From NCBI GenBank assembly GCA_964057225.1, contig CAXKVF010000075.1, positions 310,001 through 374,000 on the forward strand: a stretch of DNA of 64,000 bases, read 5' to 3'. Below are positions 35,723-50,700 of this stretch, piece after piece; position 1 is the stretch's first letter; each line of letters starts with the position of its first letter. The position numbers and the translations under genes are program-made. The DNA comes from Auanema rhodensis. Its lineage: Eukaryota; Nematoda; Chromadorea; Rhabditida; Rhabditidae. The notes below the pieces were generated by a model. The model saw nothing but the letters and a program-made list of their open reading frames with translations, searched no databases and was not told where the DNA came from.

Positions 35723-38500
35723 CACGTAAATTTCAAAGTCATGGTTACCATGAACCAATATCAATAAAAATTTGTTTTTAGACTAATATGGACATGGCGA
35801 ATCTAATTTTGAAAACCGCATCTCTTTATCTTTCACGTGAAGCGAGTTACATACCAAGTGCACATCACGTATACATTTAATTAGCATAAATTAAAGTTCA
35901 CGTAAATTTCAAAGTCATGGTTACCATGCACCAATATCAATAAAAATTTGTTTTTAGACTAATATGGACATGGGGAATCTAATTTTGAAAACCGCATCTC
36001 TTTATCTTTCACGTGAAGCGAGTTACATACCAAGTGCACATCACGTGTACATTTAATTAGCATAAATTAAAGTTCACGTAAATTTCAAAGTCATGGTTAC
36101 CATGCACCAATATCAATAAAAATTTGTTTTTAGACTAATATGGACATGGGGAATCTAATTTTGAAAACCGCATCTCTTTATCTTTCACGTGAAGCGAGTT
36201 ACATACCAAGTGCACATCACGTGTACATTTAATTAGCATAAATTAAAGTTCACGTAAATTTCAAAGTCATGGTTACCATGAACCAATATCAATAAAAATT
36301 TGTTTTTAGACTAATATGGACATGGGGAATCTAATTTTGAAAACCGCATCTCTTTATCTTTCACGTGAAGCGAGTTACATACCAAGTGCACATCACGTAT
36401 ACATTTAATTAGCATAAATTAAAGTTCACGTAAATTTCAAAGTCATGGTTACCATGAACCAATATCAATAAAAATTTGTTTTTAGACTAATATGGACATG
36501 GGGAATCTAATTTTGAAAACCGCATCTCTTTATCTTTCACGTGAAGCGAGTTACATACCAAGTGCACATCACGTGTACATTTAATTAGCATAAATTAAAG
36601 TTCACGTAAATTTCAAAGTCATGGTTACCATGCACCAATATCAATAAAAATTTGTTTTTAGACTAATATGGACATGGGGAATCTAATTTTGAAAACCGCA
36701 TCTCTTTATCTTTCACGTGAAGCGAGTTACATACCAAGTGCACATCACGTGTACATTTAATTAGCATAAATTAAAGTTCACGTAAATTTCAAAGTCATGG
36801 TTACCATGCACCAATATCAATAAAAATTTGTTTTTAGACTAATATGGACATGGGGAATCTAATTTTGAAAACCGCATCTCTTTATCTTTCACGTGAAGCG
36901 AGTTACATACCAAGTGCACATCACGTGTACATTTAATTAGCATAAATTAAAGTTCACGTAAATTTCAAAGTCATGGTTACCATGAACCAATATCAATAAA
37001 AATTTGTTTTTAGACTAATATGGACATGGGGAATCTAATTTTGAAAACCGCATCTCTTTATCTTTCACGTGAAGCGAGTTACATACCAAGTGCACATCAC
37101 GTGTACATTTAATTAGCATAAATTAAAGTTCACGTAAATTTCAAAGTCATGGTTACCATGCACCAATATCAATAAAAATTTGTTTTTAGACTAATATGGA
37201 CATGGGGAATCTAATTTTGAAAACCGCATCTCTTTATCTTTCACGTGAAGCGAGTTACATACCAAGTGCACATCACGTGTACATTTAATTAGCATAAATT
37301 AAAGTTCACGTAAATTTCAAAGTCATGGTTACCATGCACCAATATCAATAAAAATTTGTTTTTAGACTAATATGGACATGGGGAATCTAATTTTGAAAAC
37401 CGCATCTCTTTATCTTTCACGTGAAGCGAGTTACATACCAAGTGCACATCACGTGTACATTTAATTAGCATAAATTAAAGTTCACGTAAATTTCAAAGTC
37501 ATGGTTACCATGAACCAATATCAATAAAAATTTGTTTTTAGACTAATATGGACATGGCGAATCTAATTTTGAAAACCGCATCTCTTTATCTTTCACGTGA
37601 AGCGAGTTACATACCAAGTGCACATCACGTATACATTTAATTAGCATAAATTAAAGTTCACGTAAATTTCAAAGTCATGGTTACCATGCACCAATATCAA
37701 TAAAAATTTGTTTTTAGACTAATATGGACATGGGGAATCTAATTTTGAAAACCGCATCTCTTTATCTTTCACGTGAAGCGAGTTACATACCAAGTGCACA
37801 TCACGTGTACATTTAATTAGCATAAATTAAAGTTCACGTAAATTTCAAAGTCATGGTTACCATGCACCAATATCAATAAAAATTTGTTTTTAGACTAATA
37901 TGGACATGGGGAATCTAATTTTGAAAACCGCATCTCTTTATCTTTCACGTGAAGCGAGTTACATACCAAGTGCACATCACGTGTACATTTAATTAGCATA
38001 AATTAAAGTTCACGTAAATTTCAAAGTCATGGTTACCATGAACCAATATCAATAAAAATTTGTTTTTAGACTAATATGGACATGGGGAATCTAATTTTGA
38101 AAACCGCATCTCTTTATCTTTCACGTGAAGCGAGTTACATACCAAGTGCACATCACGTATACATTTAATTAGCATAAATTAAAGTTCACGTAAATTTCAA
38201 AGTCATGGTTACCATGAACCAATATCAATAAAAATTTGTTTTTAGACTAATATGGACATGGGGAATCTAATTTTGAAAACCGCATCTCTTTATCTTTCAC
38301 GTGAAGCGAGTTACATACCAAGTGCACATCACGTGTACATTTAATTAGCATAAATTAAAGTTCACGTAAATTTCAAAGTCATGGTTACCATGCACCAATA
38401 TCAATAAAAATTTGTTTTTAGACTAATATGGACATGGGGAATCTAATTTTGAAAACCGCATCTCTTTATCTTTCACGTGAAGCGAGTTACATACCAAGTG
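35723..38500 (+). repeat. Recent 10-monomer (1,760-bp) duplication running into the N gap
   Basis: The private variant pair GACATGGCGA and CACGTATAC in one monomer occurs at 35791/35867 and 37551/37627, and a second CACGTATAC occurs at about 36395 and 38155. Monomer order is the same in both copies: 35723-37482 complete, and 37483-38500 cut off by the gap after 5.8 monomers. I see no difference between the copies by eye, so this is probably the youngest event on the left arm. Confidence 0.82.
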
Positions 38501-38700
38501 NNNNNNNNNNNNNNNNNNNNNNNNNNNNNNNNNNNNNNNNNNNNNNNNNNNNNNNNNNNNNNNNNNNNNNNNNNNNNNNNNNNNNNNNNNNNNNNNNNNN
38601 NNNNNNNNNNNNNNNNNNNNNNNNNNNNNNNNNNNNNNNNNNNNNNNNNNNNNNNNNNNNNNNNNNNNNNNNNNNNNNNNNNNNNNNNNNNNNNNNNNNN
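38501..38700. other. Assembly gap (200 N) at the satellite orientation switch
   Basis: A run of exactly 200 N separates forward-oriented from reverse-oriented satellite. A round size suggests a placeholder between joined contigs, not a measured distance. The left side ends inside a monomer at CATACCAAGTG and the right side starts at ACTCGCTTCACGTG, the reverse complement of nearly the same part of the unit. The true size and content of the gap are unknown. Confidence 0.97.
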
Positions 38701-41700
38701 ACTCGCTTCACGTGAAAGATAAAGAGATGCGGTTTTCAAAATTAGATTCACCATGTCCATATTAGTCTAAAAACAAATTTTTATTGATATTGGTTCATGG
38801 TAACCATGACTTTGAAATTTACGTGAACTTTAATTTATGCTAATTAAATGTACACGTGATGTGCACTTGGTATGTAACTCGCTTCACGTGAAAGATAAAG
38901 AGATGCGGTTTTCAAAATTAGATTCCCCATGTCCATATTAGTCTAAAAACAAATTTTTATTGATATTGGTTCATGGTAACCATGACTTTGAAATTTACGT
39001 GAACTTTAATTTATGCTAATTAAATGTACACGTGATGTGCACTTGGTATGTAACTCGCTTCACGTGAAAGATAAAGAGATGCGGTTTTCAAAATTAGATT
39101 CCCCATGTCCATATTAGTCTAAAAACAAATTTTTATTGATATTGGTTCATGGTAACCATGACTTTGAAATTTACGTGAACTTTAATTTATGCTAATTAAA
39201 TGTACACGTGATGTGCACTTGGTATGTAACTCGCTTCACGTGAAAGATAAAGAGATGCGGTTTTCAAAATTAGATTCCCCATGTCCATATTAGTCTAAAA
39301 ACAAATTTTTATTGATATTGGTTCATGGTAACCATGACTTTGAAATTTACGTGAACTTTAATTTATGCTAATTAAATGTACACGTGATGTGCACTTGGTA
39401 TGTAACTCGCTTCACGTGAAAGATAAAGAGATGCGGTTTTCAAAATTAGATTCCCCATGTCCATATTAGTCTAAAAACAAATTTTTATTGATATTGCTTC
39501 ATGGTAACCATGACTTTGAAATTTACGTGAACTTTAATTTATGCTAATTAAATGTACACGTGATGTGCACTTGGTATGTAACTCGCTTCACGTGAAAGAT
39601 AAAGAGATGCGGTTTTCAAAATTAGATTCCCCATGTCCATATTAGTCTAAAAACAAATTTTTATTGATATTGCTTCATGGTAACCATGACTTTGAAATTT
39701 ACGTGAACTTTAATTTATGCTAATTAAATGTACACGTGATGTGCACTTGGTATGTAACTCGCTTCACGTGAAAGATAAAGAGATGCGGTTTTCAAAATTA
39801 GATTCCCCATGTCCATATTAGTCTAAAAACAAATTTTTATTGATATTGCTTCATGGTAACCATGACTTTGAAATTTACGTGAACTTTAATTTATGCTAAT
39901 TAAATGTACACGTGATGTGCACTTGGTATGTAACTCGCTTCACGTGAAAGATAAAGAGATGCGGTTTTCAAAATTAGATTCCCCATGTCCATATTAGTCT
40001 AAAAACAAATTTTTATTGATATTGGTTCATGGTAACCATGACTTTGACATTTACGTGAACTTTAATTTATGCTAATTAAATGTACACGTGATGTGCACTT
40101 GGTATGTAACTCGCTTCACGTGAAAGATAAAGAGATGCGGTTTTCAAAATTAGATTCCCCATGTCCATATTAGTCTAAAAACAAATTTTTATTGATATTG
40201 GTTCATGGTAACCATGACTTTGAAATTTACGTGAACTTTAATTTATGCTAATTAAATGTACACGTGATGTGCACTTGGTATGTAACTCGCTTCACGTGAA
40301 AGATAAAGAGATGCGGTTTTCAAAATTAGATTCCCCATGTCCATATTAGTCTAAAAACAAATTTTTATTGATATTGCTTCATGGTAACCATGACTTTGAA
40401 ATTTACGTGAACTTTAATTTATGCTAATTAAATGTACACGTGATGTGCACTTGGTATGTAACTCGCTTCACGTGAAAGATAAAGAGATGCGGTTTTCAAA
40501 ATTAGATTCCCCATGTCCATATTAGTCTAAAAACAAATTTTTATTGATATTGCTTCATGGTAACCATGACTTTGAAATTTACGTGAACTTTAATTTATGC
40601 TAATTAAATGTACACGTGATGTGCACTTGGTATGTAACTCGCTTCACGTGAAAGATAAAGAGATGCGGTTTTCAAAATTAGATTCCCCATGTCCATATTA
40701 GTCTAAAAACAAATTTTTATTGATATTGGTTCATGGTAACCATGACTTTGACATTTACGTGAACTTTAATTTATGCTAATTAAATGTACACGTGATGTGC
40801 ACTTGGTATGTAACTCGCTTCACGTAAAAGATAAAGAGATGCGGTTTTCAAAATTAGATTCCCCATGTCCATATTAGTCTAAAAACAAATTTTTATTGAT
40901 ATTGGTGCATGGTAACCATGACTTTGAAATTTACGTGAACTTTAATTTATGCTAATTAAATGTACACGTGATGTGCACTTGGTATGTAACTCGCTTCACG
41001 TGAAAGATAAAGAGATGCGGTTTTCAAAATTAGATTCACCATGTCCATATTAGTCTAAAAACAAATTTTTATTGATATTGGTTCATGGTAACCATGACTT
41101 TGAAATTTACGTGAACTTTAATTTATGCTAATTAAATGTACACGTGATGTGCACTTTGTATGTAACTCGCTTCACGTGAAAGATAAAGAGATGCGGTTTT
41201 CAAAATTAGATTCCCCATGTCCATATTAGTCTAAAAACAAATTTTTATTGATATTGGTTCATGGTAACCATGACTTTGAAATTTACGTGAACTTTAATTT
41301 ATGCTAATTAAATGTACAAGTGATGTGCACTTGGTATGTAACTCGCTTCACGTGAAAGATAAAGAGATGCGGTTTTCAAAATTAGATTCCCCATGTCCAT
41401 ATTAGTCTAAAAACAAATTTTTATTGATATTGCTTCATGGTAACCATGACTTTGAAATTTACGTGAACTTTAATTTATGCTAATTAAATGTACACGTGAT
41501 GTGCACTTGGTATGTAACTCGCTTCACGTGAAAGATAAAGAGATGCGGTTTTCAAAATTAGATTCCCCATGTCCATATTAGTCTAAAAACAAATTTTTAT
41601 TGATATTGGTTCATGGTAACCATGACTTTGAAATTTACGTGAATTTTAATTTATGCTTATTAAATGTACACGTGATGTGCACTTGGTATGTAACTCGCTT

Positions 41701-44700
41701 CACGTGAAAGATAAAGAGATGCGGTTTTCAAAATTAGATTCCCCATGTCCATATTAGTCTAAAAACAAATTTTTATTGATATTGGTTCATGGTAACCATG
41801 ACTTTGAAATTTACGTGAACTTTAATTTATGCTAAATAAATGTACACGTGATGTGCACTTGGTATGTAACTCGCTTCACGTGAAAGATAAAGAGATGCGG
41901 TTTTCAAAATTAGATTCCCCATGTCCATATTAGTCTAAAAACAAATTTTTATTGATATTGGTTCATGGTAACCATGACTTTGAAATTTACGTGAATTTTA
42001 ATTTATGCTTATTAAATGTACACGTGATGTGCACTTGGTATGTAACTCGCTTCACGTGAAAGATAAAGAGATGCGGTTTTCAAAATTAGATTCCCCATGT
42101 CCATATTAGTCTAAAAACAAATTTTTATTGATATTGGTGCATGGTAACCATGACTTTGAAATTTACGTGAACTTTAATTTATGCTAATTAAATGTACACG
42201 TGATGTGCACTTGGTATGTAACTCGCTTCACGTGGAAGATAAAGAGATGCGGTTTTCAAAATTAGATTCACCATGTCCATATTAGTCTAAAAACAAATTT
42301 TTATTGATATTGCTTCATGGTAACCATGACTTTGAAATTTACGTGAACTTTAATTTATGCTAATTAAATGTACACGTGATGTGCACTTGGTATGTAACTC
42401 GCTTCACGTGAAAGATAAAGAGATGCGGTTTTCAAAATTAGATTCCCCATGTCCATATTAGTCTAAAAACAAATTTTTATTGATATTGGTTCATGGTAAC
42501 CATGACTTTGAAATTTACGTGAATTTTAATTTATGCTTATTAAATGTACACGTGATGTGCACTTGGTATGTAACTCGCTTCACGTGAAAGATAAAGAGAT
42601 GCGGTTTTCAAAATTAGATTCCCCATGTCCATATTAGTCTAAAAACAAATTTTTATTGATATTGGTTCATGGTAACCATGACTTTGAAATTTACGTGAAC
42701 TTTAATTTATGCTAATTAAATGTACACGTGATGTGCACATGGTATGTAACTCGCTTCACGTGAAAGATAAAGAGATGCGGTTTTCAAAATTAGATTCCCC
42801 ATGTCCATATTAGTCTAAAAACAAATTTTTATTGATATTGGTTCATGGTAACCATGACTTTGAAATTTACGTGAATTTTAATTTATGCTTATTAAATGTA
42901 CACGTGATGTGCACTTGGTATGTAACTCGCTTCACGTGAAAGATAAAGAGATGCGGTTTTCAAAATTAGATTCCCCATGTCCATATTAGTCTAAAAACAA
43001 ATTTTTATTGATATTGGTTCATGGTAACCATGACTTTGAAATTTACGTGAACTTTAATTTATGCTAATTAAATGTACACGTGATGTGCACTTGGTATGTA
43101 ACTCGCTTCACGTGAAAGATAAAGAGATGCGGTTTTCAAAATTAGATTCCACATGTCCATATTAGTCTAAAAACAAATTTTTATTGATATTGGTGCATGG
43201 TAACCATGACTTTGAAATTTACGTGAACATTAATTTATGCTAATTAAATGTACACGTGATGTGCACTTGGTATGTAACTCGCTTCACGTGAAAGATAAAG
43301 AGATACGGTTTTCAAAATTAGATTCCCCATGTCCATATTAGTCTAAAAACAAATTTTTATTGATATTGGTGCATGGTAACCATGACTTTGAAATTTACGT
43401 GAACTTTAATTTATGCTAATTAAATGTACACGTGATGTGCACTTGGTATGTAACTCGCTTCACGTGAAAGATAAAGAGATGCGGTTTTCAAAATTAGATT
43501 CCCCATGTCCATATTAGTCTAAAAACAAATTTTTATTGATATTGGTTCATGGTAACCATGACTTTGAAATTTACGTGAACTTTAATTCATGCTAATTAAA
43601 TGTACACGTGATGTGCACTTGGTATGTAACTCGCTTCACGTGAAAGATAAAGAGATGCGGTTTTCACAATTAGATTCCCCATGGCCATATTAGTCTAAAA
43701 ACAAATTTTTATTAATATTGGTGCATGGTAACCATGACTTTGAAATTTACGTGAACTTTAATTTATGCTAATTAAATGTACACGTGATGTGCACTTGGTA
43801 TGTAACTCGCTTCACGTGAAAGATAAAGAGATGCGGTTTTCAAAATTAGATTCCCCATGTCCATATTAGTCTAAAAACAAATTTTTATTGATATTGGTGC
43901 ATGGTAACCATGACTTTGAAATTTACGTGAACTTTAATTTATGCTAATTAAATGTACACGTGATGTGCACTTGGTATGTAACTCGCTTCACGTGAAAGAT
44001 GAAGAGATGCGGTTTTCAAAATTAGATTCCCCATGTCCATATTAGTCTAAAAACAAATTTTTATTGATATTGGTGCATGGTAACCATGACTTTGAAATTT
44101 ACGTGAACTTTAATTTATGCTAATTAAATGTACACGTGATGTGCACTTGGTATGTAACTCGCTTCACGTGAAAGATAAAGAGATGCGGTTTTCAAAATTA
44201 GATTCCCCATGTCCATATTAGTCTAAAAACAAATTTTTATTGATATTGGTGCATGGTAACCATGACTTTGAAATTTACGTGAACTTTAATTTATGCTAAT
44301 TAAATGTACACGTGATGTGCACTTGGTATGTAACTCGCTTCACGTGAAAGATAAAGAGATGCGGTTTTCAAAATTAGATTCCCCATGTCCATATTAGTCT
44401 AAAAACAAATTTTTATTGATATTGCTTCATGGTAACCATGACTTTGAAATTTACGTGAACTTTAATTTATGCTAATTAAATGTACACGTGATGTGCACTT
44501 GGTATGTAACTCGCTTCACGTGAAAGATAAAGAGATGCGGTTTTCAAAATTAGATTCCCCATGTCCATATTAGTCTAAAAACAATTTTTTATTGATATTG
44601 GTTCATGGTAACCATGACTTTGAAATTTACGTGAATTTTAATTTATGCTTATTAAATGTACACGTGATGTGCACTTGGTATGTAACTCGCTTCACGTGAA

Positions 44701-47700
44701 AGATAAAGAGATGCGGTTTTCAAAATTAGATTCCCCATGTCCATATTAGTCTAAAAACAAATTTTTATTGATATTGGTTCATGGTAACCATGACTTTGAA
44801 ATTTACGTGAACTTTAATTTATGCTAATTAAATGTACACGTGATGTGCACTTGGTATGTAACTCGCTTCACGTGAAAGATAAAGAGATGCGGTTTTCAAA
44901 ATTAGATTCCCCATGTCCATATTAGTCTAAAAACAAATTTTTATTGATATTGGTTCATGGTAACCATGACTTTGAAATTTACGTGAATTTTAATTTATGC
45001 TTATTAAATGTACACGTGATGTGCACTTGGTATGTAACTCGCTTCACGTGAAAGATAAAGAGATGCGGTTTTCAAAATTAGATTCCCCATGTCCATATTA
45101 GTCTAAAAACAAATTTTTATTGATATTGGTGCATGGTAACCATGACTTTGAAATTTACGTGAATTTTAATTTATGCTTATTAAATGTACACGTGATGTGC
45201 ACTTGGTATGTAACTCGCTTCACGTGAAAGATAAAGAGATGCGGTTTTCAAAATTAGATTCCCCATGTCCATATTAGTCTAAAAACAAATTTTTATTGAT
45301 ATTGGTTCATGGTAACCATGACTTTGAAATTTACGTGAACTTTAATTTATGCTAATTAAATGTACAAGTGTTGTGCACTTGGTATGTAACTCGCTTCACG
45401 TGAAAGATAAAGAGATGCGGTTTTCAAAATTAGATTCCCCATGTCCATATTAGTCTAAAAACAAATTTTTATTGATATTGCTTCATGGTAACCATGACTT
45501 TGAAATTTACGTGAACTTTAATTTATGCTAATTAAATGTACACGTGATGTGCACTTGGTATGTAACTCGCTTCACGTGAAAGATAAAGAGATGCGGTTTT
45601 CAAAATTAGATTCCCCATGTCCATATTAGTCTAAAAACAAATTTTTATTGATATTGGTTCATGGTAACCATGACTTTGAAATTTACGTGAATTTTAATTT
45701 ATGCTTATTAAATGTACACGTGATGTGCACTTGGTATGTAACTCGCTTCACGTGAAAGATAAAGAGATGCGGTTTTCAAAATTAGATTCCCCATGTCCAT
45801 ATTAGTCTAAAAACAAATTTTTATTGATATTGGTTCATGGTAACCATGACTTTGAAATTTACGTGAACTTTAATTTATGCTAATTAAATGTACACGTGAT
45901 GTGCACTTGGTATGTAACTCGCTTCACGTGAAAGATAAAGAGATGCGGTTTTCAAAATTAGATTCCCCATGTCCATATTAGTCTAAAAACAAATTTTTAT
46001 TGATATTGGTTCATGGTAACCATGACTTTGAAATTTACGTGAATTTTAATTTATGCTTATTAAATGTACACGTGATGTGCACTTGGTATGTAACTCGCTT
46101 CACGTGAAAGATAAAGAGATGCGGTTTTCAAAATTAGATTCCCCATGTCCATATTAGTCTAAAAACAAATTTTTATTGATATTGGTTCATGGTAACCATG
46201 ACTTTGAAATTTACGTGAACTTTAATTTATGCTAATTAAATGTACACGTGATGTGCACTTGGTATGTAACTCGCTTCACGTGAAAGATAAAGAGATGCGG
46301 TTTTCAAAATTAGATTCCCCATGTCCATATTAGTCTAAAAACAAATTTTTATTGATATTGGTGCATGGTAACCATGACTTTGAAATTTACGTGAACATTA
46401 ATTTATGCTAATTAAATGTACACGTGATGTGCACTTGGTATGTAACTCGCTTCACGTGAAAGATAAAGAGATACGGTTTTCAAAATTAGATTCCCCATGT
46501 CCATATTAGTCTAAAAAAAAATTTTTATTGATATTGGTGCATGGTAACCATGACTTTGAAATTTACGTGAACTTTAATTTATGCTAATTAAATGTACACG
46601 TGATGTGCACTTGGTATGTAACTCGCTTCACGTGAAAGATAAAGAGATGCGGTTTTCAAAATTAGATTCCCCATGTCCATATTAGTCTAAAAACAAATTT
46701 TTATTGATATTGGTGCATGGTAACCATGACTTTGAAATTTACGTGAATTTTAATTTATGCTTATTAAATGTACACGTGATGTGCACTTGGTATGTAACTC
46801 GCTTCACGTGAAAGATAAAGAGATGCGGTTTTCAAAATTAGATTCCCCATGTCCATATTAGTCTAAAAACAAATTTTTATTGATATTGGTTCATGGTAAC
46901 CATGACTTTGAAATTTACGTGAATTTTAATTTATGCTAATTAAATGTACACGTGATGTGCACTTGGTATGTAACTCGCTTCACGTGAAAGATAAAGAGAT
47001 GCGGTTTTCAAAATTAGATTCCCCATGTCCATATTAGTCTAAAAACAAATTTTTATTGATATTGGTTCATGGTAACCATGACTTTGAAATTTACGTGAAT
47101 TTTAATTTATGCTTATTAAATGTACACGTGATGTGCACTTGGTATGTAACTCGCTTCACGTGAAAGATAAAGAGATGCGGTTTTCAAAATTAGATTCCCC
47201 ATGTCCATATTAGTCTAAAAACAAATTTTTATTGATATTGGTTCATGGTAACCATGACTTTGAAATTTACGTGAACTTTAATTTATGCTAATTAAATGTA
47301 CACGTGATGTGCACTTGGTATGTAACTCGCTTCACGTGAAAGATAAAGAGATGCGGTTTTCAAAATTAGATTCCCCATGTCCATATTAGTCTAAAAACAA
47401 ATTTTTATTGATATTGGTGCATGGTAACCATGACTTTGAAATTTACGTGAACATTAATTTATGCTAATTAAATGTACACGTGATGTGCACTTGGTATGTA
47501 ACTCGCTTCACGTGAAAGATAAAGAGATACGGTTTTCAAAATTAGATTCCCCATGTCCATATTAGTCTAAAAACAAATTTTTATTGATATTGGTGCATGG
47601 TAACCATGACTTTGAAATTTACGTGAACTTTAATTTATGCTAATTAAATGTACACGTGATGTGCACTTGGTATGTAACTCGCTTCACGTGAAAGATAAAG

Positions 47701-50700
47701 AGATGCGGTTTTCAAAATTAGATTCCCCATGTCCATATTAGTCTAAAAACAAATTTTTATTGATATTGGTGCATGGTAACCATGACTTTGAAATTTACGT
47801 GAATTTTAATTTATGCTTATTAAATGTACACGTGATGTGCACTTGGTATGTAACTCGCTTCACGTGAAAGATAAAGAGATGCGGTTTTCAAAATTAGATT
47901 CCCCATGTCCATATTAGTCTAAAAACAAATTTTTATTGATATTGGTTCATGGTAACCATGACTTTGAAATTTACGTGAACTTTAATTCATGCTAATTAAA
48001 TGTACACGTGATGTGCACTTGGTATGTAACTCGCTTCACGTGAAAGATAAAGAGATGCGGTTTTCAAAATTAGATTCCCCATGTCCATATTAGTCTAAAA
48101 ACAAATTTTTATTGATATTGGTTCATGGTAACCATGACTTTGAAATTTACGTGAACTTTAATTTATGCTTATTAAATGTACACGTGATGTGCACTTGGTA
48201 TGTAACTCGCTTCACGTGAAAGATAAAGAGATGCGGTTTTCAAAATTAGATTCCCCATGTCCATATTAGTCTAAAAACAAATTTTTATTGATATTGGTTC
48301 ATGGTAACCATGACTTTGAAATTTACGTGAATTTTAATTTATGCTTATTAAATGTACACGTGATGTGCACTTGGTATGTAACTCGCTTCACGTGAAAGAT
48401 GAAGAGATGCGGTTTTCAAAATTAGATTCCCCATGTCCATATTAGTCTAAAAACAAATTTTTATTGATATTGGTGCATGGTAACCATGACTTTGAAATTT
48501 ACGTGAACTTTAATTTATGCTAATTAAATGTACACGTGATGTGCACTTGGTATGTAACTCGCTTCACGTGAAAGATAAAGAGATGCGGTTTTCAAAATTA
48601 GATTCCCCATGTCCATATTAGTCTAAAAACAAATTTTTATTGATATTGGTTCATGGTAACCATGACTTTGAAATTTACGTGAATTTTAATTTATGCTTAT
48701 TAAATGTACACGTGATGTGCACTTGGTATGTAACTCGCTTCACGTGAAAGATAAAGAGATGCGGTTTTCAAAATTAGATTCCCCATGTCCATATTAGTCT
48801 AAAAACAAATTTTTATTGATATTGGTTCATGGTAACCATGACTTTGAAATTTACGTGAACTTTAATTTATGCTAATTAAATGTACACGTGATGTGCACTT
48901 GGTATGTAACTCGCTTCACGTGAAAGATAAAGAGATGCGGTTTTCAAAATTAGATTCCCCATGTCCATATTAGTCTAAAAACAAATTTTTATTGATATTG
49001 GTGCATGGTAACCATGACTTTGAAATTTACGTGAACATTAATTTATGCTAATTAAATGTACACGTGATGTGCACTTGGTATGTAACTCGCTTCACGTGAA
49101 AGATAAAGAGATACGGTTTTCAAAATTAGATTCCCCATGTCCATATTAGTCTAAAAACAAATTTTTATTGATATTGGTGCATGGTAACCATGACTTTGAA
49201 ATTTACGTGAACTTTAATTTATGCTAATTAAATGTACACGTGATGTGCACTTGGTATGTAACTCGCTTCACGTGAAAGATAAAGAGATGCGGTTTTCAAA
49301 ATTAGATTCCCCATGTCCATATTAGTCTAAAAAAAAATTTTTATTGATATTGGTGCATGGTAACCATGACTTTGAAATTTACGTGAACTTTAATTTATGC
49401 TAATTAAATGTACACGTGATGTGCACTTGGTATGTAACTCGCTTCACGTGAAAGATAAAGAGATGCGGTTTTCAAAATTAGATTCCCCATGTCCATATTA
49501 GTCTAAAAACAAATTTTTATTGATATTGGTTCATGGTAACCATGACTTTGAAATTTACGTGAACTTTAATTCATGCTAATTAAATGTACACGTGATGTGC
49601 ACTTGGTATGTAACTCGCTTCACGTGAAAGATAAAGAGATGCGGTTTTCACAATTAGATTCCCCATGGCCATATTAGTCTAAAAACAAATTTTTATTAAT
49701 ATTGGTGCATGGTAACCATGACTTTGAAATTTACGTGAACTTTAATTTATGCTAATTAAATGTACACGTGATGTGCACTTGGTATGTAACTCGCTTCACG
49801 TGAAAGATAAAGAGATGCGGTTTTCAAAATTAGATTCCCCATGTCCATATTAGTCTAAAAACAAATTTTTATTGATATTGGTGCATGGTAACCATGACTT
49901 TGAAATTTACGTGAACTTTAATTTATGCTAATTAAATGTACACGTGATGTGCACTTGGTATGTAACTCGCTTCACGTGAAAGATGAAGAGATGCGGTTTT
50001 CAAAATTAGATTCCCCATGTCCATATTAGTCTAAAAACAAATTTTTATTGATATTGGTGCATGGTAACCATGACTTTGAAATTTACGTGAACTTTAATTT
50101 ATGCTAATTAAATGTACACGTGATGTGCACTTGGTATGTAACTCGCTTCACGTGAAAGATAAAGAGATGCGGTTTTCAAAATTAGATTCCCCATGTCCAT
50201 ATTAGTCTAAAAACAAATTTTTATTGATATTGGTGCATGGTAACCATGACTTTGAAATTTACGTGAACTTTAATTTATGCTAATTAAATGTACACGTGAT
50301 GTGCACTTGGTATGTAACTCGCTTCACGTGAAAGATAAAGAGATGCGGTTTTCAAAATTAGATTCCCCATGTCCATATTAGTCTAAAAACAAATTTTTAT
50401 TGATATTGCTTCATGGTAACCATGACTTTGAAATTTACGTGAACTTTAATTTATGCTAATTAAATGTACACGTGATGTGCACTTGGTATGTAACTCGCTT
50501 CACGTGAAAGATAAAGAGATGCGGTTTTCAAAATTAGATTCCCCATGTCCATATTAGTCTAAAAACAATTTTTTATTGATATTGGTTCATGGTAACCATG
50601 ACTTTGAAATTTACGTGAATTTTAATTTATGCTTATTAAATGTACACGTGATGTGCACTTGGTATGTAACTCGCTTCACGTGAAAGATAAAGAGATGCGG

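Larger units (their letters stand above)
4892..38500 (+). repeat. 176-bp satellite array, forward orientation (about 191 monomers)
   Basis: Uninterrupted head-to-tail 176-bp units run from the LINE to the N gap. Phased on the CACGTA motif, units start at 4925, 5101, 5277 and so on. A unit start at 38187 shows only two net lost bases over 189 periods. Monomers differ at few sites; useful markers are GAACC, GAAGC, GCACC or GAACTA after the CATGGTTACCATG dyad, GAAAACC or GAGAACC, CATCTCT or CATTTCT, and AGCATAAA or AGCATTAA. No gene is seen. The array is probably heterochromatic and possibly centromeric. Confidence 0.97.

Noticed and set aside
4892-38500. CRISPR array
   Set aside because: The 176-bp units are contiguous, with no short repeat alternating with unique spacers, and the context is eukaryotic.
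38428-38760. Open frames across the N gap
   Set aside because: They are open only because N codons contain no stops; both ends are satellite.
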